Below, piece after piece: positions 19,647-30,289 of a stretch of DNA of 64,000 nucleotides (positions within the stretch are counted from its first letter, which is position 1; the number at the start of each line of letters is the position of its first letter). The position numbers and the translations under genes are program-made. The stretch comes from Dickeya dianthicola NCPPB 453 (GTDB lineage Bacteria > Pseudomonadota > Gammaproteobacteria > Enterobacterales > Enterobacteriaceae): assembly GCF_000365305.1 (NCBI RefSeq), contig NZ_CM001841.1, positions 1,703,100-1,767,099 of the forward strand. The letters run 5' to 3'. The notes below the pieces were generated by a model. The model did no database searches. It was not told where the DNA came from and was given only the letters and a program-made list of their open reading frames with translations.

Positions 19647-19899
19647 GGTTGCGTCGGGTTTGGCGCTAATCTCCGCTTTTTTATAAAATGATTAAAAATC
19701 AAATAATTAATTAAAAGCAAGACACTTTTATTGCAGCGAGAGGCGTTTGAATAAATCACCGGCACTGGTCATAGCAGATAATTTGAGAAACTGCATTTCT
19801 GGGGATAAATACATCATTTTTTTCTGGATTAGCGACATCACTCTGTGCTAGTCAACGGGGGGGCTATCGTGGTGCCGTCAATGGTTAAGAATTGCTTGA

Positions 19900-19919
19900 T
19901 GCTGTTTTTATATCCAGTA
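19900..19919 (+). promoter_or_regulatory. LexA (SOS) box of uvrB
   Basis: The sequence has CTGT, eight A/T bases, then CCAG, flanked by T and TA. It agrees closely with the known E. coli uvrB SOS box, including the unusual CCAG right half. It lies about 130 bases before the uvrB start. Confidence 0.88.
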
Positions 19920-20047
19920 ATATGTGACTGGCAAATCTGGCCGGGGATTTTCATACTAGCGCGTGTCTCTCCCCACCGACGACGCTGGCCTCATCCGCTG
20001 GCGTGCGTTGCGTTATTCCAACCGTTTTTTATCCGAGTGTCTTGTCT

Positions 20048-22060
20048 ATGAATAAAGCGTTCAAACTGCATTCTGATTTCAAACCCGCCGGCGACCAGCC
20101 TGAGGCGATACGTCGCCTGGAAGACGGGCTGGAAGACGGGCTGGCGCACCAGACGCTGCTGGGGGTAACGGGCTCCGGTAAAACCTTCACCGTCGCCAAC
20201 GTGATTGCCGACCTCAACCGGCCGACGATGGTGCTGGCGCCCAACAAGACGCTGGCGGCGCAGCTGTATGGCGAGATGAAAGCGTTTTTTCCCGAGAATG
20301 CGGTGGAGTATTTCGTCTCTTACTACGACTACTACCAGCCAGAAGCCTATGTGCCGAGTTCGGACACCTTCATCGAGAAGGACGCCTCGGTCAACGAACA
20401 CATCGAACAGATGCGGTTGTCCGCCACCAAGGCGCTGCTGGAGCGGCGCGACGTGGTGGTGGTGGCGTCGGTGTCCGCCATTTACGGTCTGGGCGATCCG
20501 GATCTGTATCTGAAAATGATGCTGCACCTGACGCAGGGGATGCTGATCGACCAGCGCGCCATCCTGCGGCGGCTGGCGGAGTTGCAGTACGCCCGCAACG
20601 ACCAGGCGTTTGCGCGCGGCACCTTTCGCGTGCGCGGCGAAATCATCGATATTTTTCCGGCGGAATCCGAAGACATCGCCCTGCGGGTGGAGCTGTTCGA
20701 CGAAGAAGTGGAGCGGCTGTCGCTGTTCGACCCGCTCACCGGGCATATTGTGCAGACGGTGCCGCGTTACACCATCTACCCCAAAACCCACTACGTCACG
20801 CCGCGCGAACGCATTCTGCAAGCGATGGAAGAGATCAAAGTGGAACTGGCGGATCGCCGTCAGGTGCTGCTCGCCGGCAATAAGTTGCTGGAGGAACAGC
20901 GGTTGGCGCAGCGCACCACCTTCGATCTGGAGATGATGAACGAGCTGGGTTATTGCTCCGGCATTGAAAACTACTCCCGCTTTCTGTCCGGCCGCGGGCC
21001 GGGCGAACCGCCGCCGACGCTGTTCGACTACCTGCCGGCCGACGGCCTGCTGGTGATTGACGAATCCCATGTCACCATTCCGCAACTGGGCGGCATGTAC
21101 CGCGGCGACCGGGCGCGCAAGGAAACGCTGGTGGAATACGGCTTTCGCCTGCCGTCGGCGCTGGACAACCGGCCGATGAAATTCGAGGAATTCGAAGCGC
21201 TGGCGCCGCAGACGATCTATGTGTCGGCGACGCCGGGCAATTACGAGCTGGAAAAATCCGGCGGCGAGGTGATCGATCAGGTAGTGCGGCCGACCGGCCT
21301 GCTGGACCCGCAACTGGAAGTGCGTCCGGTGACTACCCAGGTGGATGATTTGTTGTCGGAAATCCGCAAACGCGCGGTTATCAACGAGCGCGTGCTGGTC
21401 ACCACCCTGACCAAGCGGATGGCGGAAGACCTGACCGAGTATCTGGAAGAGCACGGCGAGCGGGTACGTTACCTGCACTCCGACATCGATACCGTGGAGC
21501 GGGTGGAGATCATCCGCGACTTGCGTCTGGGCGAGTTCGACGTGCTGGTGGGCATCAACCTGCTGCGCGAAGGTCTGGACATGCCGGAAGTGTCGCTGGT
21601 GGCGATTCTGGATGCCGACAAAGAAGGGTTCCTGCGTTCGGAGCGATCGTTGATTCAGACCATCGGTCGGGCGGCGCGTAACCTCAACGGCAAGGCGATT
21701 TTGTATGCCGACAGGATTACGCCGTCGATGGAGCGCGCCATGAATGAAACCCAGCGCCGCCGCGAGAAACAGCAGGCGTACAACGAACAACACGGCATTG
21801 TGCCGCAGGGCCTCAACAAGAAGATCGGCGATCTTTTGCAGATTGGTCAGTCAGCCAACGGCCGCGGCAAAGGGCGCGGCAAGAAAGCGGCGGAACCGGC
21901 GGCCCAGTATCAGCAACTGTCGCCGAAAGCGCTGGACCAGAAAATCCGCGAGCTGGAAAGCCAGATGCTGACCCATGCGCAGAATCTGGAGTTCGAAGAA
22001 GCCGCCCGCCTGCGCGACGAGATTCACGCGCTGCGCGAGCAGTTTATTGCGGCGTCATAA
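20048..22060 (+). CDS. uvrB: UvrB, excinuclease ABC subunit B
   Basis: Damage-verifying helicase-like subunit of nucleotide excision repair, working with UvrA and UvrC. It has 670 residues (673 in E. coli). The Walker A is GVTGSGKT (39-46), the beta-hairpin region is [19 protein letters not shown], the DEAD-like box is LVIDESHVT, and motif VI is QTIGRAARN. The C-terminal UVR coiled coil ([20 protein letters not shown]) is present. The start at 20048 ([11 protein letters not shown]) is chosen by homology within a longer open frame. Confidence 0.97.
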   Translation: MNKAFKLHSDFKPAGDQPEAIRRLEDGLEDGLAHQTLLGVTGSGKTFTVANVIADLNRPTMVLAPNKTLAAQLYGEMKAFFPENAVEYFVSYYDYYQPEAYVPSSDTFIEKDASVNEHIEQMRLSATKALLERRDVVVVASVSAIYGLGDPDLYLKMMLHLTQGMLIDQRAILRRLAELQYARNDQAFARGTFRVRGEIIDIFPAESEDIALRVELFDEEVERLSLFDPLTGHIVQTVPRYTIYPKTHYVTPRERILQAMEEIKVELADRRQVLLAGNKLLEEQRLAQRTTFDLEMMNELGYCSGIENYSRFLSGRGPGEPPPTLFDYLPADGLLVIDESHVTIPQLGGMYRGDRARKETLVEYGFRLPSALDNRPMKFEEFEALAPQTIYVSATPGNYELEKSGGEVIDQVVRPTGLLDPQLEVRPVTTQVDDLLSEIRKRAVINERVLVTTLTKRMAEDLTEYLEEHGERVRYLHSDIDTVERVEIIRDLRLGEFDVLVGINLLREGLDMPEVSLVAILDADKEGFLRSERSLIQTIGRAARNLNGKAILYADRITPSMERAMNETQRRREKQQAYNEQHGIVPQGLNKKIGDLLQIGQSANGRGKGRGKKAAEPAAQYQQLSPKALDQKIRELESQMLTHAQNLEFEEAARLRDEIHALREQFIAAS

Positions 22061-22062
22061 AC

Positions 22063-23022
22063 TTACTGCTGGGTTGATGAGCGGGCCTGAGAGGTGTCAA
22101 CGCCGGCCGGGCACAGTCCGAGCGCTTGCGCTGCGAGCTCCAGCGCTGCGCGCAACAGCACGCGATCGTGGTGGTGCGGCACGTCCTGCGCGCCCAGCGG
22201 CTGCTGGATAATCAGGCGGTCGTCCACCCCGCGGGTGTCCGTTCGGGGCGCAACGACCACGGCGTCAATAATGCGCCGGTCAATTTTGCTCTCGATAAGT
22301 TGCAACTTCTGCGCCAGCGTCAGGCGGGTGGCTATCTGACTTTGTTCATCCCCCAGATTACCGATGTACACCACTGGGGCGTGGGCGTGATGCAGCGATT
22401 GCGCCAGATCGGTGAGCAGTAACGGCGGCATCAGGCTGGTGAGAAAGCTGCCGGGGCCGATCAGGATCAGGTCCGCCTCGGCAATCGCCGTCAACGCTTC
22501 CTGTGTGGCGGGGGCGGTCGGGTAGAGCATCAGATCCTGCGGCAGGGCGGCGAGCTGGTCCACTGCCACTTCGCCGTACACCGGGTTGCCCAGCGCATCA
22601 ATCGCCATCAGGTCCACCGGTTGCTCCGACATCGGAATCAGCAGCGCGTCCACCTTGAGCAGGTTGCGTATCAGGTTGATGGCTTCCAGCGGACGTACGC
22701 TAAGATGATCCATCGCTTTGAGCATCAGATTGCCAAGATTGTGACCGGACAGTTCGCCATTGCCGCTGAAACGGTATTCGAACATCGCCGACGCCATGCT
22801 GGGGGCGGTGATCAACTGATTCAGGCAGTTACGGGTGTCGCCCCAGGCAATGCCGCCTTCTGAACGGCGAATGCGCCCGGTGGAGCCGCCATTGTCGGTG
22901 GTGGTGACGATGCCGGTTAGTCGCGGCCCCAGAAAGGAGAGCGACGACATGACGCGTCCCAGTCCGTGACCGCCGCCCAGCGCCACAACACGATCCAGCT
23001 CCGCCAATGTGCGGTTGCCCAT
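22063..23022 (-). CDS. ybhK: YbhK, CofD/YvcK-like protein
   Basis: A 319-residue member of the YvcK/CofD-like family. Bacillus YvcK (GlmR) binds UDP-sugars and affects cell-wall metabolism; the enterobacterial role is not established. Motifs are [41 protein letters not shown] and [20 protein letters not shown]. The ATG at 23022 fits homologues; the longer open frame to 23079 is not supported. It is convergent with uvrB with a two-base gap, and lies between uvrB and moaA as in E. coli. Confidence 0.93.
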   Translation of the reverse strand: MGNRTLAELDRVVALGGGHGLGRVMSSLSFLGPRLTGIVTTTDNGGSTGRIRRSEGGIAWGDTRNCLNQLITAPSMASAMFEYRFSGNGELSGHNLGNLMLKAMDHLSVRPLEAINLIRNLLKVDALLIPMSEQPVDLMAIDALGNPVYGEVAVDQLAALPQDLMLYPTAPATQEALTAIAEADLILIGPGSFLTSLMPPLLLTDLAQSLHHAHAPVVYIGNLGDEQSQIATRLTLAQKLQLIESKIDRRIIDAVVVAPRTDTRGVDDRLIIQQPLGAQDVPHHHDRVLLRAALELAAQALGLCPAGVDTSQARSSTQQ

Positions 23023-23359
23023 AAATACCCTTATCTTTCGGTTATCTGCCGTAAAAAGTAGCGGATATATACCACACACCTTTCATTGAAGCAGCATAAG
23101 CGCCGACAAAAATTTTCAGCGTCTCTTGCCCGCAGGGCCTCCTGGTTTGAGGGCCCGCCCCGCGTCGATGTCCGTGCGCGTTACCTCTATGGGGGTAGGG
23201 GATATGCGCGGTCCCATGATGCAGGTCAGAAAAGTTGCGTGGATTTCCGCTATGCTGAGCGCGAAAATAGTGAATGAAATCCGCTATGTACAAGTTTATA
23301 TACCGCATTTTCAGTGACGGATAGCTTGATTTGGCGATAGACTTCAGAAAGCAATCACG
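23023..23359. other. ybhK-moaA divergent promoter region
   Basis: Non-coding gap upstream of the Moco riboswitch. It should hold the divergent promoters of ybhK and moaA. I see no repeat or gene, and open frames here are short and have no recognisable content. Confidence 0.5.
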
Positions 23360-23475
23360 GTTGTCTGGCGTTGGTGAAACGACGCCGGGAAATCAAACTC
23401 CTAGCCCCGGAGCCTAAGTTCGCGCGCAAGCGAGAATACGGTTCCCCGGCCGTGGCCGATGGTCACCAGGGTGTA
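23360..23475 (+). promoter_or_regulatory. Moco (molybdenum cofactor) RNA motif
   Basis: The moaA leader carries conserved blocks of the Moco riboswitch: a first hairpin GGCGT/ACGCC (23368-23386), the unpaired AAACTCCTAGCC block, a TTCGC-GCGAG hairpin near 23420, and GGCCGATGGTCACC before the gene. In E. coli this RNA shuts off moaABCDE translation when cofactor is ample. Limits are approximate. Confidence 0.85.
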
Positions 23476-23516
23476 GGGTAGAAATGCCCGCATCTCCCGT
23501 ATTTGGAAAGGTGTTT

Positions 23517-24506
23517 ATGGTAAGTCAACTGACCGATGCGTTTGCGCGCAAGTTTTACTATTTGCGCCTGTCGATAACGGACGTCTGTAATTTCCGCTGT
23601 ACTTATTGTCTGCCGGACGGCTACCAGCCGAATGGCGCGACACCCCATCGCTTTTTGTCGCTGGATGAAATCCGCCGCGTCGGTCGGGCGTTTGCCGCAC
23701 TGGGCACCGAAAAGGTGCGTCTGACCGGGGGCGAGCCGTCTCTGCGCCGGGATTTTGTCGATATTATTGCCGCCATCCGCGAAAACCCGGCGATCCGCAC
23801 GCTGGCGGTGACCACCAACGGTTACCGGCTGGCGCGGGATGTGGCGAGCTGGCGCGAGGCCGGGCTGACGGCGCTTAACGTCAGCGTCGATAGCCTGGAT
23901 GCCCGTCAGTTCCACGCCATTACCGGGCAGGATAAATTTCGGCAGGTGATGGATGGTATCGATGCCGCCTTCGCCAACGGATTTCACCGGGTGAAAGTCA
24001 ATACCGTACTGATGCGTGATGTCAACGACAGCAGCCTGCACACCTTTCTCGACTGGATCCGCACCCGGCCTCTCCAACTGCGTTTTATTGAACTGATGGA
24101 AACCGGCGACGGGCGGGCGATGTTCCGCCGTCACCATGTTTCCGGTCAGGTGATCCGCGCGCGTCTGTTGCAGCAAGGCTGGCAGCAGCAGGTGCGGGCG
24201 CGCAGCGACGGCCCGGCGCAGGTGTTTTCGCACCCGGATTATCAGGGTGAGGTGGGGTTGATCATGCCGTATGAACAAGACTTTTGTCAGAGCTGCAATC
24301 GGCTGCGGGTGTCGGCCATCGGCAATCTGCACTTGTGCCTGTTCGGCGAGCAGGGCATTCCGTTGCGCGATTTGCTGACGGATGACGACCAACAGGAGGC
24401 GCTGAAGCTGCGTATTTCCGGCGGCCTCGGCAGCAAACGGCAGTCGCATTTCCTGCACGACGGCAACAGCGGCATTACCCCGAATTTGTCCTTTATCGGC
24501 GGCTGA
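23517..24506 (+). CDS. moaA: MoaA, GTP 3',8-cyclase
   Basis: Radical SAM enzyme that starts molybdopterin synthesis from GTP, together with MoaC. It has 329 residues (329 in E. coli). The N-terminal cluster is Cys24, Cys28 and Cys31 in CNFRCTYC; the C-terminal cluster is CQSCNRL with a later LCLFG; the protein ends in the essential GG. GGAAAGG precedes the ATG at 23517, which I prefer over the open-frame start at 23484. Confidence 0.97.
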   Translation: MVSQLTDAFARKFYYLRLSITDVCNFRCTYCLPDGYQPNGATPHRFLSLDEIRRVGRAFAALGTEKVRLTGGEPSLRRDFVDIIAAIRENPAIRTLAVTTNGYRLARDVASWREAGLTALNVSVDSLDARQFHAITGQDKFRQVMDGIDAAFANGFHRVKVNTVLMRDVNDSSLHTFLDWIRTRPLQLRFIELMETGDGRAMFRRHHVSGQVIRARLLQQGWQQQVRARSDGPAQVFSHPDYQGEVGLIMPYEQDFCQSCNRLRVSAIGNLHLCLFGEQGIPLRDLLTDDDQQEALKLRISGGLGSKRQSHFLHDGNSGITPNLSFIGG

Positions 24507-24537
24507 ACAAGCCGCGCAATGGCGTTAAGGAGTGTGT

Positions 24538-25050
24538 ATGAGCAAGGTCAGCAGCGAATTTATTCCTCTGCGCGTGGCGGTGATGACGGTGTCGTCACGC
24601 CGCACCGCCGCCGACGATACGTCCGGCGATTATCTGCGTGAAGCGTTGCAGCATGACGGGCATCATCTGGCGGGTAGCGCCATCGTCAGCGAAAACCTGT
24701 ACCAGATCCGCGCGCAGGTTTCCGTCTGGGTCGCCAGCGACGACGTCCAGGTTATCCTGATCAACGGCGGCACCGGCTTCACGGCGGGCGACCTGGTGCC
24801 GGAGGCCGTCCGGGCGCTATTCGACCGGGAAATCGAGGGATTTGGCGAACTGTTCCGCATGGTGTCGTACGAAGAAATCGGCACCGCCACCATCCAGTCG
24901 CGTGCGATTGCCGGGCTGGCTAACCAGACGGCGATTTTCGGCGTGCCGGGGTCGACCAAAGCCTGTCACACCGCCTGGGAGCGTATTATTCGCGAGCAAC
25001 TGGATGCGCGCCAGAAACCCTGTAACCTCTACCCCCATTTGAAAAAGTAA
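24538..25050 (+). CDS. moaB: MoaB, molybdopterin adenylyltransferase-like protein
   Basis: A 170-residue MogA/MoaB-family protein that binds molybdopterin; in E. coli MogA rather than MoaB does the adenylation. Motifs are VAVMTVSSRRTAADDTSGDYL, LINGGTGFTAGDLVPEAV and IFGVPGSTKACHTAW. The ATG at 24538 follows AAGGAG. It lies 31 bases after moaA and 6 before moaC. Confidence 0.95.
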   Translation: MSKVSSEFIPLRVAVMTVSSRRTAADDTSGDYLREALQHDGHHLAGSAIVSENLYQIRAQVSVWVASDDVQVILINGGTGFTAGDLVPEAVRALFDREIEGFGELFRMVSYEEIGTATIQSRAIAGLANQTAIFGVPGSTKACHTAWERIIREQLDARQKPCNLYPHLKK

Positions 25051-25056
25051 GCTGCT

Positions 25057-25539
25057 ATGGCACAACTGACCCACATTAATGCAGCCGGTGAAGCGGCAAT
25101 GGTGGATGTTTCCGACAAAGCGGAGACGGTGCGCGAGGCGCGCGCCGAAGCCTTTGTGGAAATGGCGCCGCAGACCCTGTCCATGATCATCGACGGGCGG
25201 CATCACAAGGGCGATGTCTTCGCCACCGCGCGTATCGCCGGCATCCAGGCTGCCAAGCGCACCTGGGAACTGATCCCGCTGTGTCACCCGCTGCTGCTGA
25301 GCAAGGTGGCGGTGGAGCTGGAAGCCCAGCCGGAGCACAACCGGGTGCGGATCGAATCCCTGTGCCGGCTGACCGGCAAGACCGGCGTGGAAATGGAAGC
25401 GCTGACCGCCGCCTCGGTGGCGGCGTTGACCATTTACGACATGTGCAAAGCGGTGCAGAAAGACATGGTGATAGGCCCGGTGCGGTTGCTGGCGAAAAGC
25501 GGCGGCAAATCCGGCGATTTCAGGGCGGAGGCATCATGA
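25057..25539 (+). CDS. moaC: MoaC, cyclic pyranopterin monophosphate synthase
   Basis: Turns the MoaA product into cyclic pyranopterin monophosphate. It has 160 residues (161 in E. coli). Conserved elements are [49 protein letters not shown] and [12 protein letters not shown] with catalytic Asp and Lys. Its TGA overlaps the moaD ATG (ATGA). Confidence 0.97.
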   Translation: MAQLTHINAAGEAAMVDVSDKAETVREARAEAFVEMAPQTLSMIIDGRHHKGDVFATARIAGIQAAKRTWELIPLCHPLLLSKVAVELEAQPEHNRVRIESLCRLTGKTGVEMEALTAASVAALTIYDMCKAVQKDMVIGPVRLLAKSGGKSGDFRAEAS

Positions 25540-25781
25540 TTACGGTGTTGTTTTTTGCGCAGGTGCGGGAACTGACCGGCACCGACCGGCTCTCGCTGGC
25601 GACGGAATATCAGGATGTGGCGTCGTTGCGACAGGCACTGTGCGAACGCGGCGACCGTTGGGCGCTGGCGCTGGAAGACGGCAAGTTGCTGGCGGCGGTG
25701 AATCAGTCGCTGGTGGCGATGACGCATCCGTTGGTCGATGGCGACGAAGTGGCGTTTTTCCCGCCGGTGACCGGAGGCTGA
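25536..25781 (+). CDS. moaD: MoaD, molybdopterin synthase sulfur carrier subunit
   Basis: An 81-residue ubiquitin-like protein (81 in E. coli) that carries sulfur as a C-terminal thiocarboxylate. It starts [15 protein letters not shown] and ends PVTGG, with the double glycine that MoeB adenylates. The ATG overlaps the moaC stop, and moaE follows three bases after the moaD stop. Confidence 0.96.
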   Translation: MITVLFFAQVRELTGTDRLSLATEYQDVASLRQALCERGDRWALALEDGKLLAAVNQSLVAMTHPLVDGDEVAFFPPVTGG

Positions 25782-25784
25782 ACG

Positions 25785-26234
25785 ATGGAGACACGTATTC
25801 GGGTAGGGGAAGCGCCGTTCAGCGTGGGCGACGAGTATGCCTGGCTGGCGGCCAGCGATGCGGACGGCGCGGTGGTGACGTTCACCGGCAAGGTACGCAA
25901 TCACAATCTGGGCGAGCACGTCAGCGCGCTGGCGCTGGAGCATTACCCTGGTATGACGGAAAAGGCGCTGGCAGAGATTGTCGATGCGGCGCGGCAGCGC
26001 TGGCCGATTCAGCGCGTAAGCCTGATCCACCGCGTCGGCGCGCTCTATCCCGGCGACGAAATCGTGTTTGTCGGCGTTAGCGGCGCCCACCGCCAGGCAT
26101 CGTTCGATGCCGCGCAATTCATCATGGATTACCTCAAAACGCGCGCGCCGTTCTGGAAGCGGGAAGCGACGCCGGATGGCGACCGTTGGGTGGATGCCCG
26201 CGACAGCGATCGACAGGCGGCAGAGCGCTGGTAA
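25785..26234 (+). CDS. moaE: MoaE, molybdopterin synthase catalytic subunit
   Basis: Catalytic subunit that transfers two sulfurs from MoaD to cyclic pyranopterin monophosphate. It has 149 residues (150 in E. coli). Motifs are VVTFTGKVRNHNLG, ALEHYPGMTEKAL, LIHRVGALYPGDEIVFVGV and the active-site stretch MDYLKTRAPFWKRE with catalytic lysines. Last gene of moaABCDE. Confidence 0.97.
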   Translation: METRIRVGEAPFSVGDEYAWLAASDADGAVVTFTGKVRNHNLGEHVSALALEHYPGMTEKALAEIVDAARQRWPIQRVSLIHRVGALYPGDEIVFVGVSGAHRQASFDAAQFIMDYLKTRAPFWKREATPDGDRWVDARDSDRQAAERW

Positions 26235-26332
26235 TGACTGCACGTGGCGGATTGATTACCGCCGCTACATAATTTTTGCCGAAACTATTCCATTGCCCAA
26301 AAAAAACGATAAAAAGCAGCCAATTATAAAGT

Positions 26333-26377
26333 TTGCATTTAAATGGTTTTAATAAATAATTAACAAGAATCATTTTT
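26333..26377 (+). promoter_or_regulatory. candidate promoter and Fur-like site of sfuABC
   Basis: A TTGCAT (26333-26338) and AATAAT (26355-26360) spaced 16 bases form a plausible sigma-70 promoter. Just downstream, 26359-26377 matches the 19-base Fur consensus at about 12 positions, centred on AATCATT. Iron repression is expected for an SfuABC system, but the site is weak. Confidence 0.5.
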
Positions 26378-26478
26378 ATTTCCATTTTCGTGCAACGATA
26401 ATGTGCCGGCGGTAATTTTCCGCCTGATTCACTTTTATTGTCATACAGTTAATTGCATACAGTGAAAAGGATAATGGT

Positions 26479-27495
26479 ATGAAACGGCGTATAGCTTCCC
26501 TGTTCCCCGCCACCCTGCTGGCGTCTTCCCTGATGATGGGGTTCTCCTTCGGCGCACAGGCGGAGGATGCAGGTATTGTGATTTACAACGCGCAGCACGA
26601 AAATCTGGTGAAATCCTGGGTGGATGGCTTTACTCAGGACACCGGCATCAACGTCACGCTGCGTAATGGCGGCGACAGCGAATTGGGCAACCAATTGGTG
26701 CAGGAAGGCAATGCCTCGTCGGCCGACGTGTTCCTGACGGAAAACTCGCCGTCGATGGTGCTGGTGGATAACGCCAACCTGTTCGCGCCGCTGGATGCCG
26801 GCACGCTGGCGCAGGTGGAGCCGCAGTATCGTCCGTCCCACGGTCGCTGGGTCGGCATCGCCGCGCGCTCGACGGTGTTTGTCTACAACCCGGAGAAATT
26901 AACCGAAGCGCAACTGCCGAAATCGCTGATGGACCTGGCCAAACCAGAATGGAAAGGCCGCTGGGCGGCGTCTCCGTCCGGCGCTGATTTCCAGGCTATT
27001 GTCAGCGCGATGCTGGAACTGAAAGGCGAGAAAGCGACGCTGGAATGGCTGAAAGCAATGAAAACCAACTTCACTGCGTATAAAGGCAACAGCACGGTGA
27101 TGAAAGCGGTGAACGCCGGTCAGATCGACAGTGGCGTCATCTACCACTACTACCCGTTTGTCGACGGCGCCAAAACCGGCGAAAACAGCAAAAATATCCG
27201 CCTGTACTACTTCAAACATCAGGATCCGGGCGCGTTCGTCAGCATCTCCGGCGGCGGCGTGCTGGCATCCAGCAAGCATAAAGAGCAGGCTCAGGCTTTC
27301 ATCAAGTGGATCACCGGCAAGAAAGGCCAGGAGGTGCTGCGCACCAACACCGCCTTTGAATACGCGGTGGGCGGGAATGCCGAATCCAACCCGAAACTGG
27401 TGCCGCTGAAAGACCTGCAGGCGCCGAACGTGGACGCCGCCAAACTCAACGGCAAGAGAGTGGTTGAGCTGATGACCGAAGCCGGTCTGCTGTAA
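26479..27495 (+). CDS. sfuA: SfuA-like periplasmic ferric iron-binding protein
   Basis: Periplasmic binding component of a ferric iron ABC transporter, very like SfuA of Serratia marcescens and YfuA of Yersinia. It has 338 residues with a Sec signal peptide ending GAQA-ED. The mature part reads [28 protein letters not shown] and [12 protein letters not shown], and [11 protein letters not shown] carries the tyrosines that bind iron in this family. It heads sfuABC. Confidence 0.93.
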   Translation: MKRRIASLFPATLLASSLMMGFSFGAQAEDAGIVIYNAQHENLVKSWVDGFTQDTGINVTLRNGGDSELGNQLVQEGNASSADVFLTENSPSMVLVDNANLFAPLDAGTLAQVEPQYRPSHGRWVGIAARSTVFVYNPEKLTEAQLPKSLMDLAKPEWKGRWAASPSGADFQAIVSAMLELKGEKATLEWLKAMKTNFTAYKGNSTVMKAVNAGQIDSGVIYHYYPFVDGAKTGENSKNIRLYYFKHQDPGAFVSISGGGVLASSKHKEQAQAFIKWITGKKGQEVLRTNTAFEYAVGGNAESNPKLVPLKDLQAPNVDAAKLNGKRVVELMTEAGLL

Positions 27496-27529
27496 TGCAT
27501 CAGTGCAGGGCGGGAGTCCAATAAGACCT

Positions 27530-29122
27530 ATGGCCGATGTGGAATGGAAAGTCGCCGGCGTCGGTGTGACGCAACCGGTGCGACCGGGGGCGCGGCCATA
27601 CCGGATAGCCGGCGGCGGCATGGCGCTGATGGCCTTGCTGCTGTCGTTGCTGGCGCTGTTGCCGCTGGGTTTCGTGGTGGGCATCACCCTTGAAACCGAC
27701 TGGGAAACGATAAAAGCGCTGGTGTTCCGGCCTCGGGTCGGGGAACTGCTGCTTAATACCGTATTGCTGGTGGTGGTGACCTTGCCGCTCTGCACGCTGC
27801 TCGGGGTGGCGCTGGCCTGGCTGACCGAGCGCACCACGTTGCCGGGGCGTCGCGTGTGGTCGCTGTTGTTGACCGCGCCGCTGGCAGTGCCGGCCTTTGT
27901 TCAAAGTTACGCCTGGATCAGCCTGCTGCCCGGTATGCATGGTCTGGCGGCGGGCGTGTTCCTGTCGGTCCTCGCCTATTTTCCGTTTATTTATTTGCCG
28001 GCGGCGGCGGTGCTGCGCCGGCTTGATCCCAGCCTGGAAGATGTGGCGACCTCGCTGGGCGCCAGACCCTGGCGCGTCTTTTTTCGGGTGGTGCTGCCGC
28101 AACTGCGGCTGGCGGTATGGGGCGGTTCGCTGCTGATTGCACTGCATCTGCTGGCGGAATACGGTTTGTACGCCATGATTCGCTTCGATACCTTCACCAC
28201 CGCGATTTTCGAACAGTTCCAGTCTACCTTTAACGGCCTGGCGGCAAACATGCTGGCCGGCGTACTGGTGTTGTGCTGTCTGGGCTTGTTGTTGCTGGAA
28301 GCGCTGACCCGCGGACGCGCGCGCTATGCCCGCGTCGGCTCCGGCAGCGCCCGCAGCCAGTCGCCCAGGCGGCTGTCGTCGTCGGCGGCGTTGGTTTGCG
28401 TGCTGTTGCCGCTGGCGTTAACCGTGCTGGCGTTGGGCGTGCCGTTAATGACGCTCGCCCGCTGGCTGTGGCTCGGCGGCCTGGAGGTATGGCGCAATGA
28501 CGAGCTGTGGCCCGCGCTGCGCCAGACGCTGTGGCTGGGCGTCGGCGGCGCGGCGCTGGTCACGTTGTGCGCGTTTCCGATGGCCTGGCTGTCGGTGCGC
28601 CATCCGTCGCGGTTGTATCGCCTGCTGGAAGGCTGCAACTACATCACCAGCGCGCTGCCGGGCATTGTGGTGGCGCTGGCGCTGGTCACCGTAACCATTC
28701 ATACCCTGCGGCCGCTGTATCAGACCGAATTTACCCTGCTGCTGGCCTATGTGCTGATGTTTATGCCGCGAGCGCTGATTAACCTGCGCGCCGGCATTGC
28801 GCAGGCGCCGGTGGAACTGGAAAACGTCGCGCGCAGTCTGGGGTGTTCGCCCGGTCGGGCGCTGTGGCGCATCACGCTGCGGCTGGCGGCGCCGGGCGCC
28901 GCGGCCGGGGCGGCGATGGTGTTTCTCGCCGTCACCAACGAATTAACCGCCACGCTGTTGCTGGCGCCGAACGGCACCCGCACGCTGGCGACCGGCTTCT
29001 GGGCGTTAACCAGTGAAATCGACTATATGGCGGCCGCGCCCTACGCGCTGATTATGGTGATGCTGTCGCTCCCGCTGACCTGGTTGCTCTATTCTCAATC
29101 GAAACGTACGGCAGGTTTATGA
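27530..29122 (+). CDS. sfuB: SfuB-like iron ABC transporter permease
   Basis: A 530-residue inner-membrane permease with two fused BPD-type halves, typical of the FbpB/SfuB family. Each half has an EAA loop: [22 protein letters not shown] and [21 protein letters not shown]. About twelve membrane segments are visible. I chose ATG 27530 ([10 protein letters not shown]). Its 3' end overlaps sfuC by four bases (ATGA). Confidence 0.92.
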   Translation: MADVEWKVAGVGVTQPVRPGARPYRIAGGGMALMALLLSLLALLPLGFVVGITLETDWETIKALVFRPRVGELLLNTVLLVVVTLPLCTLLGVALAWLTERTTLPGRRVWSLLLTAPLAVPAFVQSYAWISLLPGMHGLAAGVFLSVLAYFPFIYLPAAAVLRRLDPSLEDVATSLGARPWRVFFRVVLPQLRLAVWGGSLLIALHLLAEYGLYAMIRFDTFTTAIFEQFQSTFNGLAANMLAGVLVLCCLGLLLLEALTRGRARYARVGSGSARSQSPRRLSSSAALVCVLLPLALTVLALGVPLMTLARWLWLGGLEVWRNDELWPALRQTLWLGVGGAALVTLCAFPMAWLSVRHPSRLYRLLEGCNYITSALPGIVVALALVTVTIHTLRPLYQTEFTLLLAYVLMFMPRALINLRAGIAQAPVELENVARSLGCSPGRALWRITLRLAAPGAAAGAAMVFLAVTNELTATLLLAPNGTRTLATGFWALTSEIDYMAAAPYALIMVMLSLPLTWLLYSQSKRTAGL

Positions 29123-30177
29123 ATACGCTTGAACTTTATGGCATCGGCAAATCTTTCAATGCCGTCTCGGTGCTGGACGGCATCGATTTGCAGGTTGCGC
29201 CGGGCAGCCGTACCGCGATTGTCGGCCCCTCCGGTTCCGGCAAGACGACGTTGCTGCGTATCATTGCCGGTTTCGAAGCGCCGGACAGCGGCACCGTGCG
29301 TCTGCAAACGCGCGTGGTGGCGGATGCGAACCAGTGGGTGCCGGCGCATCAGCGCGGCATCGGCTTTGTGCCGCAGGACGGCGCGCTGTTTCCGCATTTT
29401 ACCGTGGCGCAGAACATCGGTTTCGGGCTTGACGGCAGCAAGCAGGAGAAACAGCGGCGCATCGATGAACTGATGGCGATGGTGTCGCTGGACGCGCGGC
29501 TGGCGTCACTGTGGCCGCATGAATTGTCCGGCGGCCAGCAACAGCGGGTGGCGCTGGCGCGCGCGTTGTCTCAGCGCCCGACGCTGATGCTGTTGGATGA
29601 ACCCTTCTCGGCGCTGGATACCGGCCTGCGCGCCGCCACCCGTCAGGCGGTGTCCGCCCTGCTGGCGGAGGCGGGCGTGGCGTCGATTCTGGTGACCCAC
29701 GATCAGGCCGAGGCGTTGTCGTTCGCCGATCAGGTGGCCGTTATGCGGCAAGGGCGGCTGGTGCAGGTGGGATCGCCGCAGTCGCTGTATCTGCGCCCGG
29801 TGGATGAAGCCGCCGCCGCGTTCCTCGGCGATACGCTGGTGCTGTCGGCGCAGTTGAAAGACGGGCGCGCCGCGTGTGCGCTGGGCGACATCGCGGTTGA
29901 CGATAACCAGTCCGCCGGAGCGGTGCGCATCATGCTGCGCCCGGAGCAGATTCAGGTCACGCTGGCCGAACCCTCGGCTGTGCCGCAGGCGGTGGTGGCG
30001 AACATCGAGTTCGCCGGATTCGTGTCCACGCTGCGTCTGCGAATGACCAATAGCGCGCAGGTGATCGAACTAAAAAGCATCAGCCGGGAAGACATCACGG
30101 TCGGTTGCGGCGTCAATCTGACGGTAGCCGGGCGGGCGCACCGGCTGGATGAGCGCCGGACCCTCGCACAGCAATAA
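29119..30177 (+). CDS. sfuC: SfuC-like iron ABC transporter ATPase
   Basis: A 352-residue ATPase energising SfuAB. Walker A is GPSGSGKTT (residues 34-42), the signature is [15 protein letters not shown], Walker B is [12 protein letters not shown], and the switch is VTHDQAE. The C-terminal region (from about 230) is the TOBE-type regulatory domain of FbpC proteins. No terminator is evident after it. Confidence 0.93.
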   Translation: MNTLELYGIGKSFNAVSVLDGIDLQVAPGSRTAIVGPSGSGKTTLLRIIAGFEAPDSGTVRLQTRVVADANQWVPAHQRGIGFVPQDGALFPHFTVAQNIGFGLDGSKQEKQRRIDELMAMVSLDARLASLWPHELSGGQQQRVALARALSQRPTLMLLDEPFSALDTGLRAATRQAVSALLAEAGVASILVTHDQAEALSFADQVAVMRQGRLVQVGSPQSLYLRPVDEAAAAFLGDTLVLSAQLKDGRAACALGDIAVDDNQSAGAVRIMLRPEQIQVTLAEPSAVPQAVVANIEFAGFVSTLRLRMTNSAQVIELKSISREDITVGCGVNLTVAGRAHRLDERRTLAQQ

Positions 30178-30289
30178 ATCGCAGCGCCCGTTGAGGAAGC
30201 GTTACCCGTCGCGCGCATTATTTTGTGTTAAGCTGAAAGATAGGTGGGCGTGAGCCCGTTCTGTTTCACTTCAATGCAAAGGTTGCATT

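Larger units (their letters stand above)
19315..20047. other. 733-base bioD-uvrB intergenic region
   Basis: AT-rich non-coding stretch holding an inverted pair of DnaA boxes, a minus-strand terminator-like hairpin and an SOS box, listed separately. A TATAAT at 19463-19468 is a possible minus-10 element. Minus-strand open frames across it are not convincing as proteins. Confidence 0.6.

Noticed and set aside
19445..19765. Minus-strand frame of 106 codons between bioD and uvrB
   Set aside because: It crosses the DnaA boxes and the terminator hairpin, has no ribosome-binding site and no family resemblance; non-coding regulation explains the region better.
19991..21793. 600-codon minus-strand frame opposite uvrB
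   Set aside because: It is the antisense shadow of uvrB, His/Gln/Arg-rich, without any domain motif.
26235..26478. Possible small gene before sfuA
   Set aside because: The frames are AT-rich and stop-laden with no ribosome-binding site; promoter and Fur-like signals account for the region.
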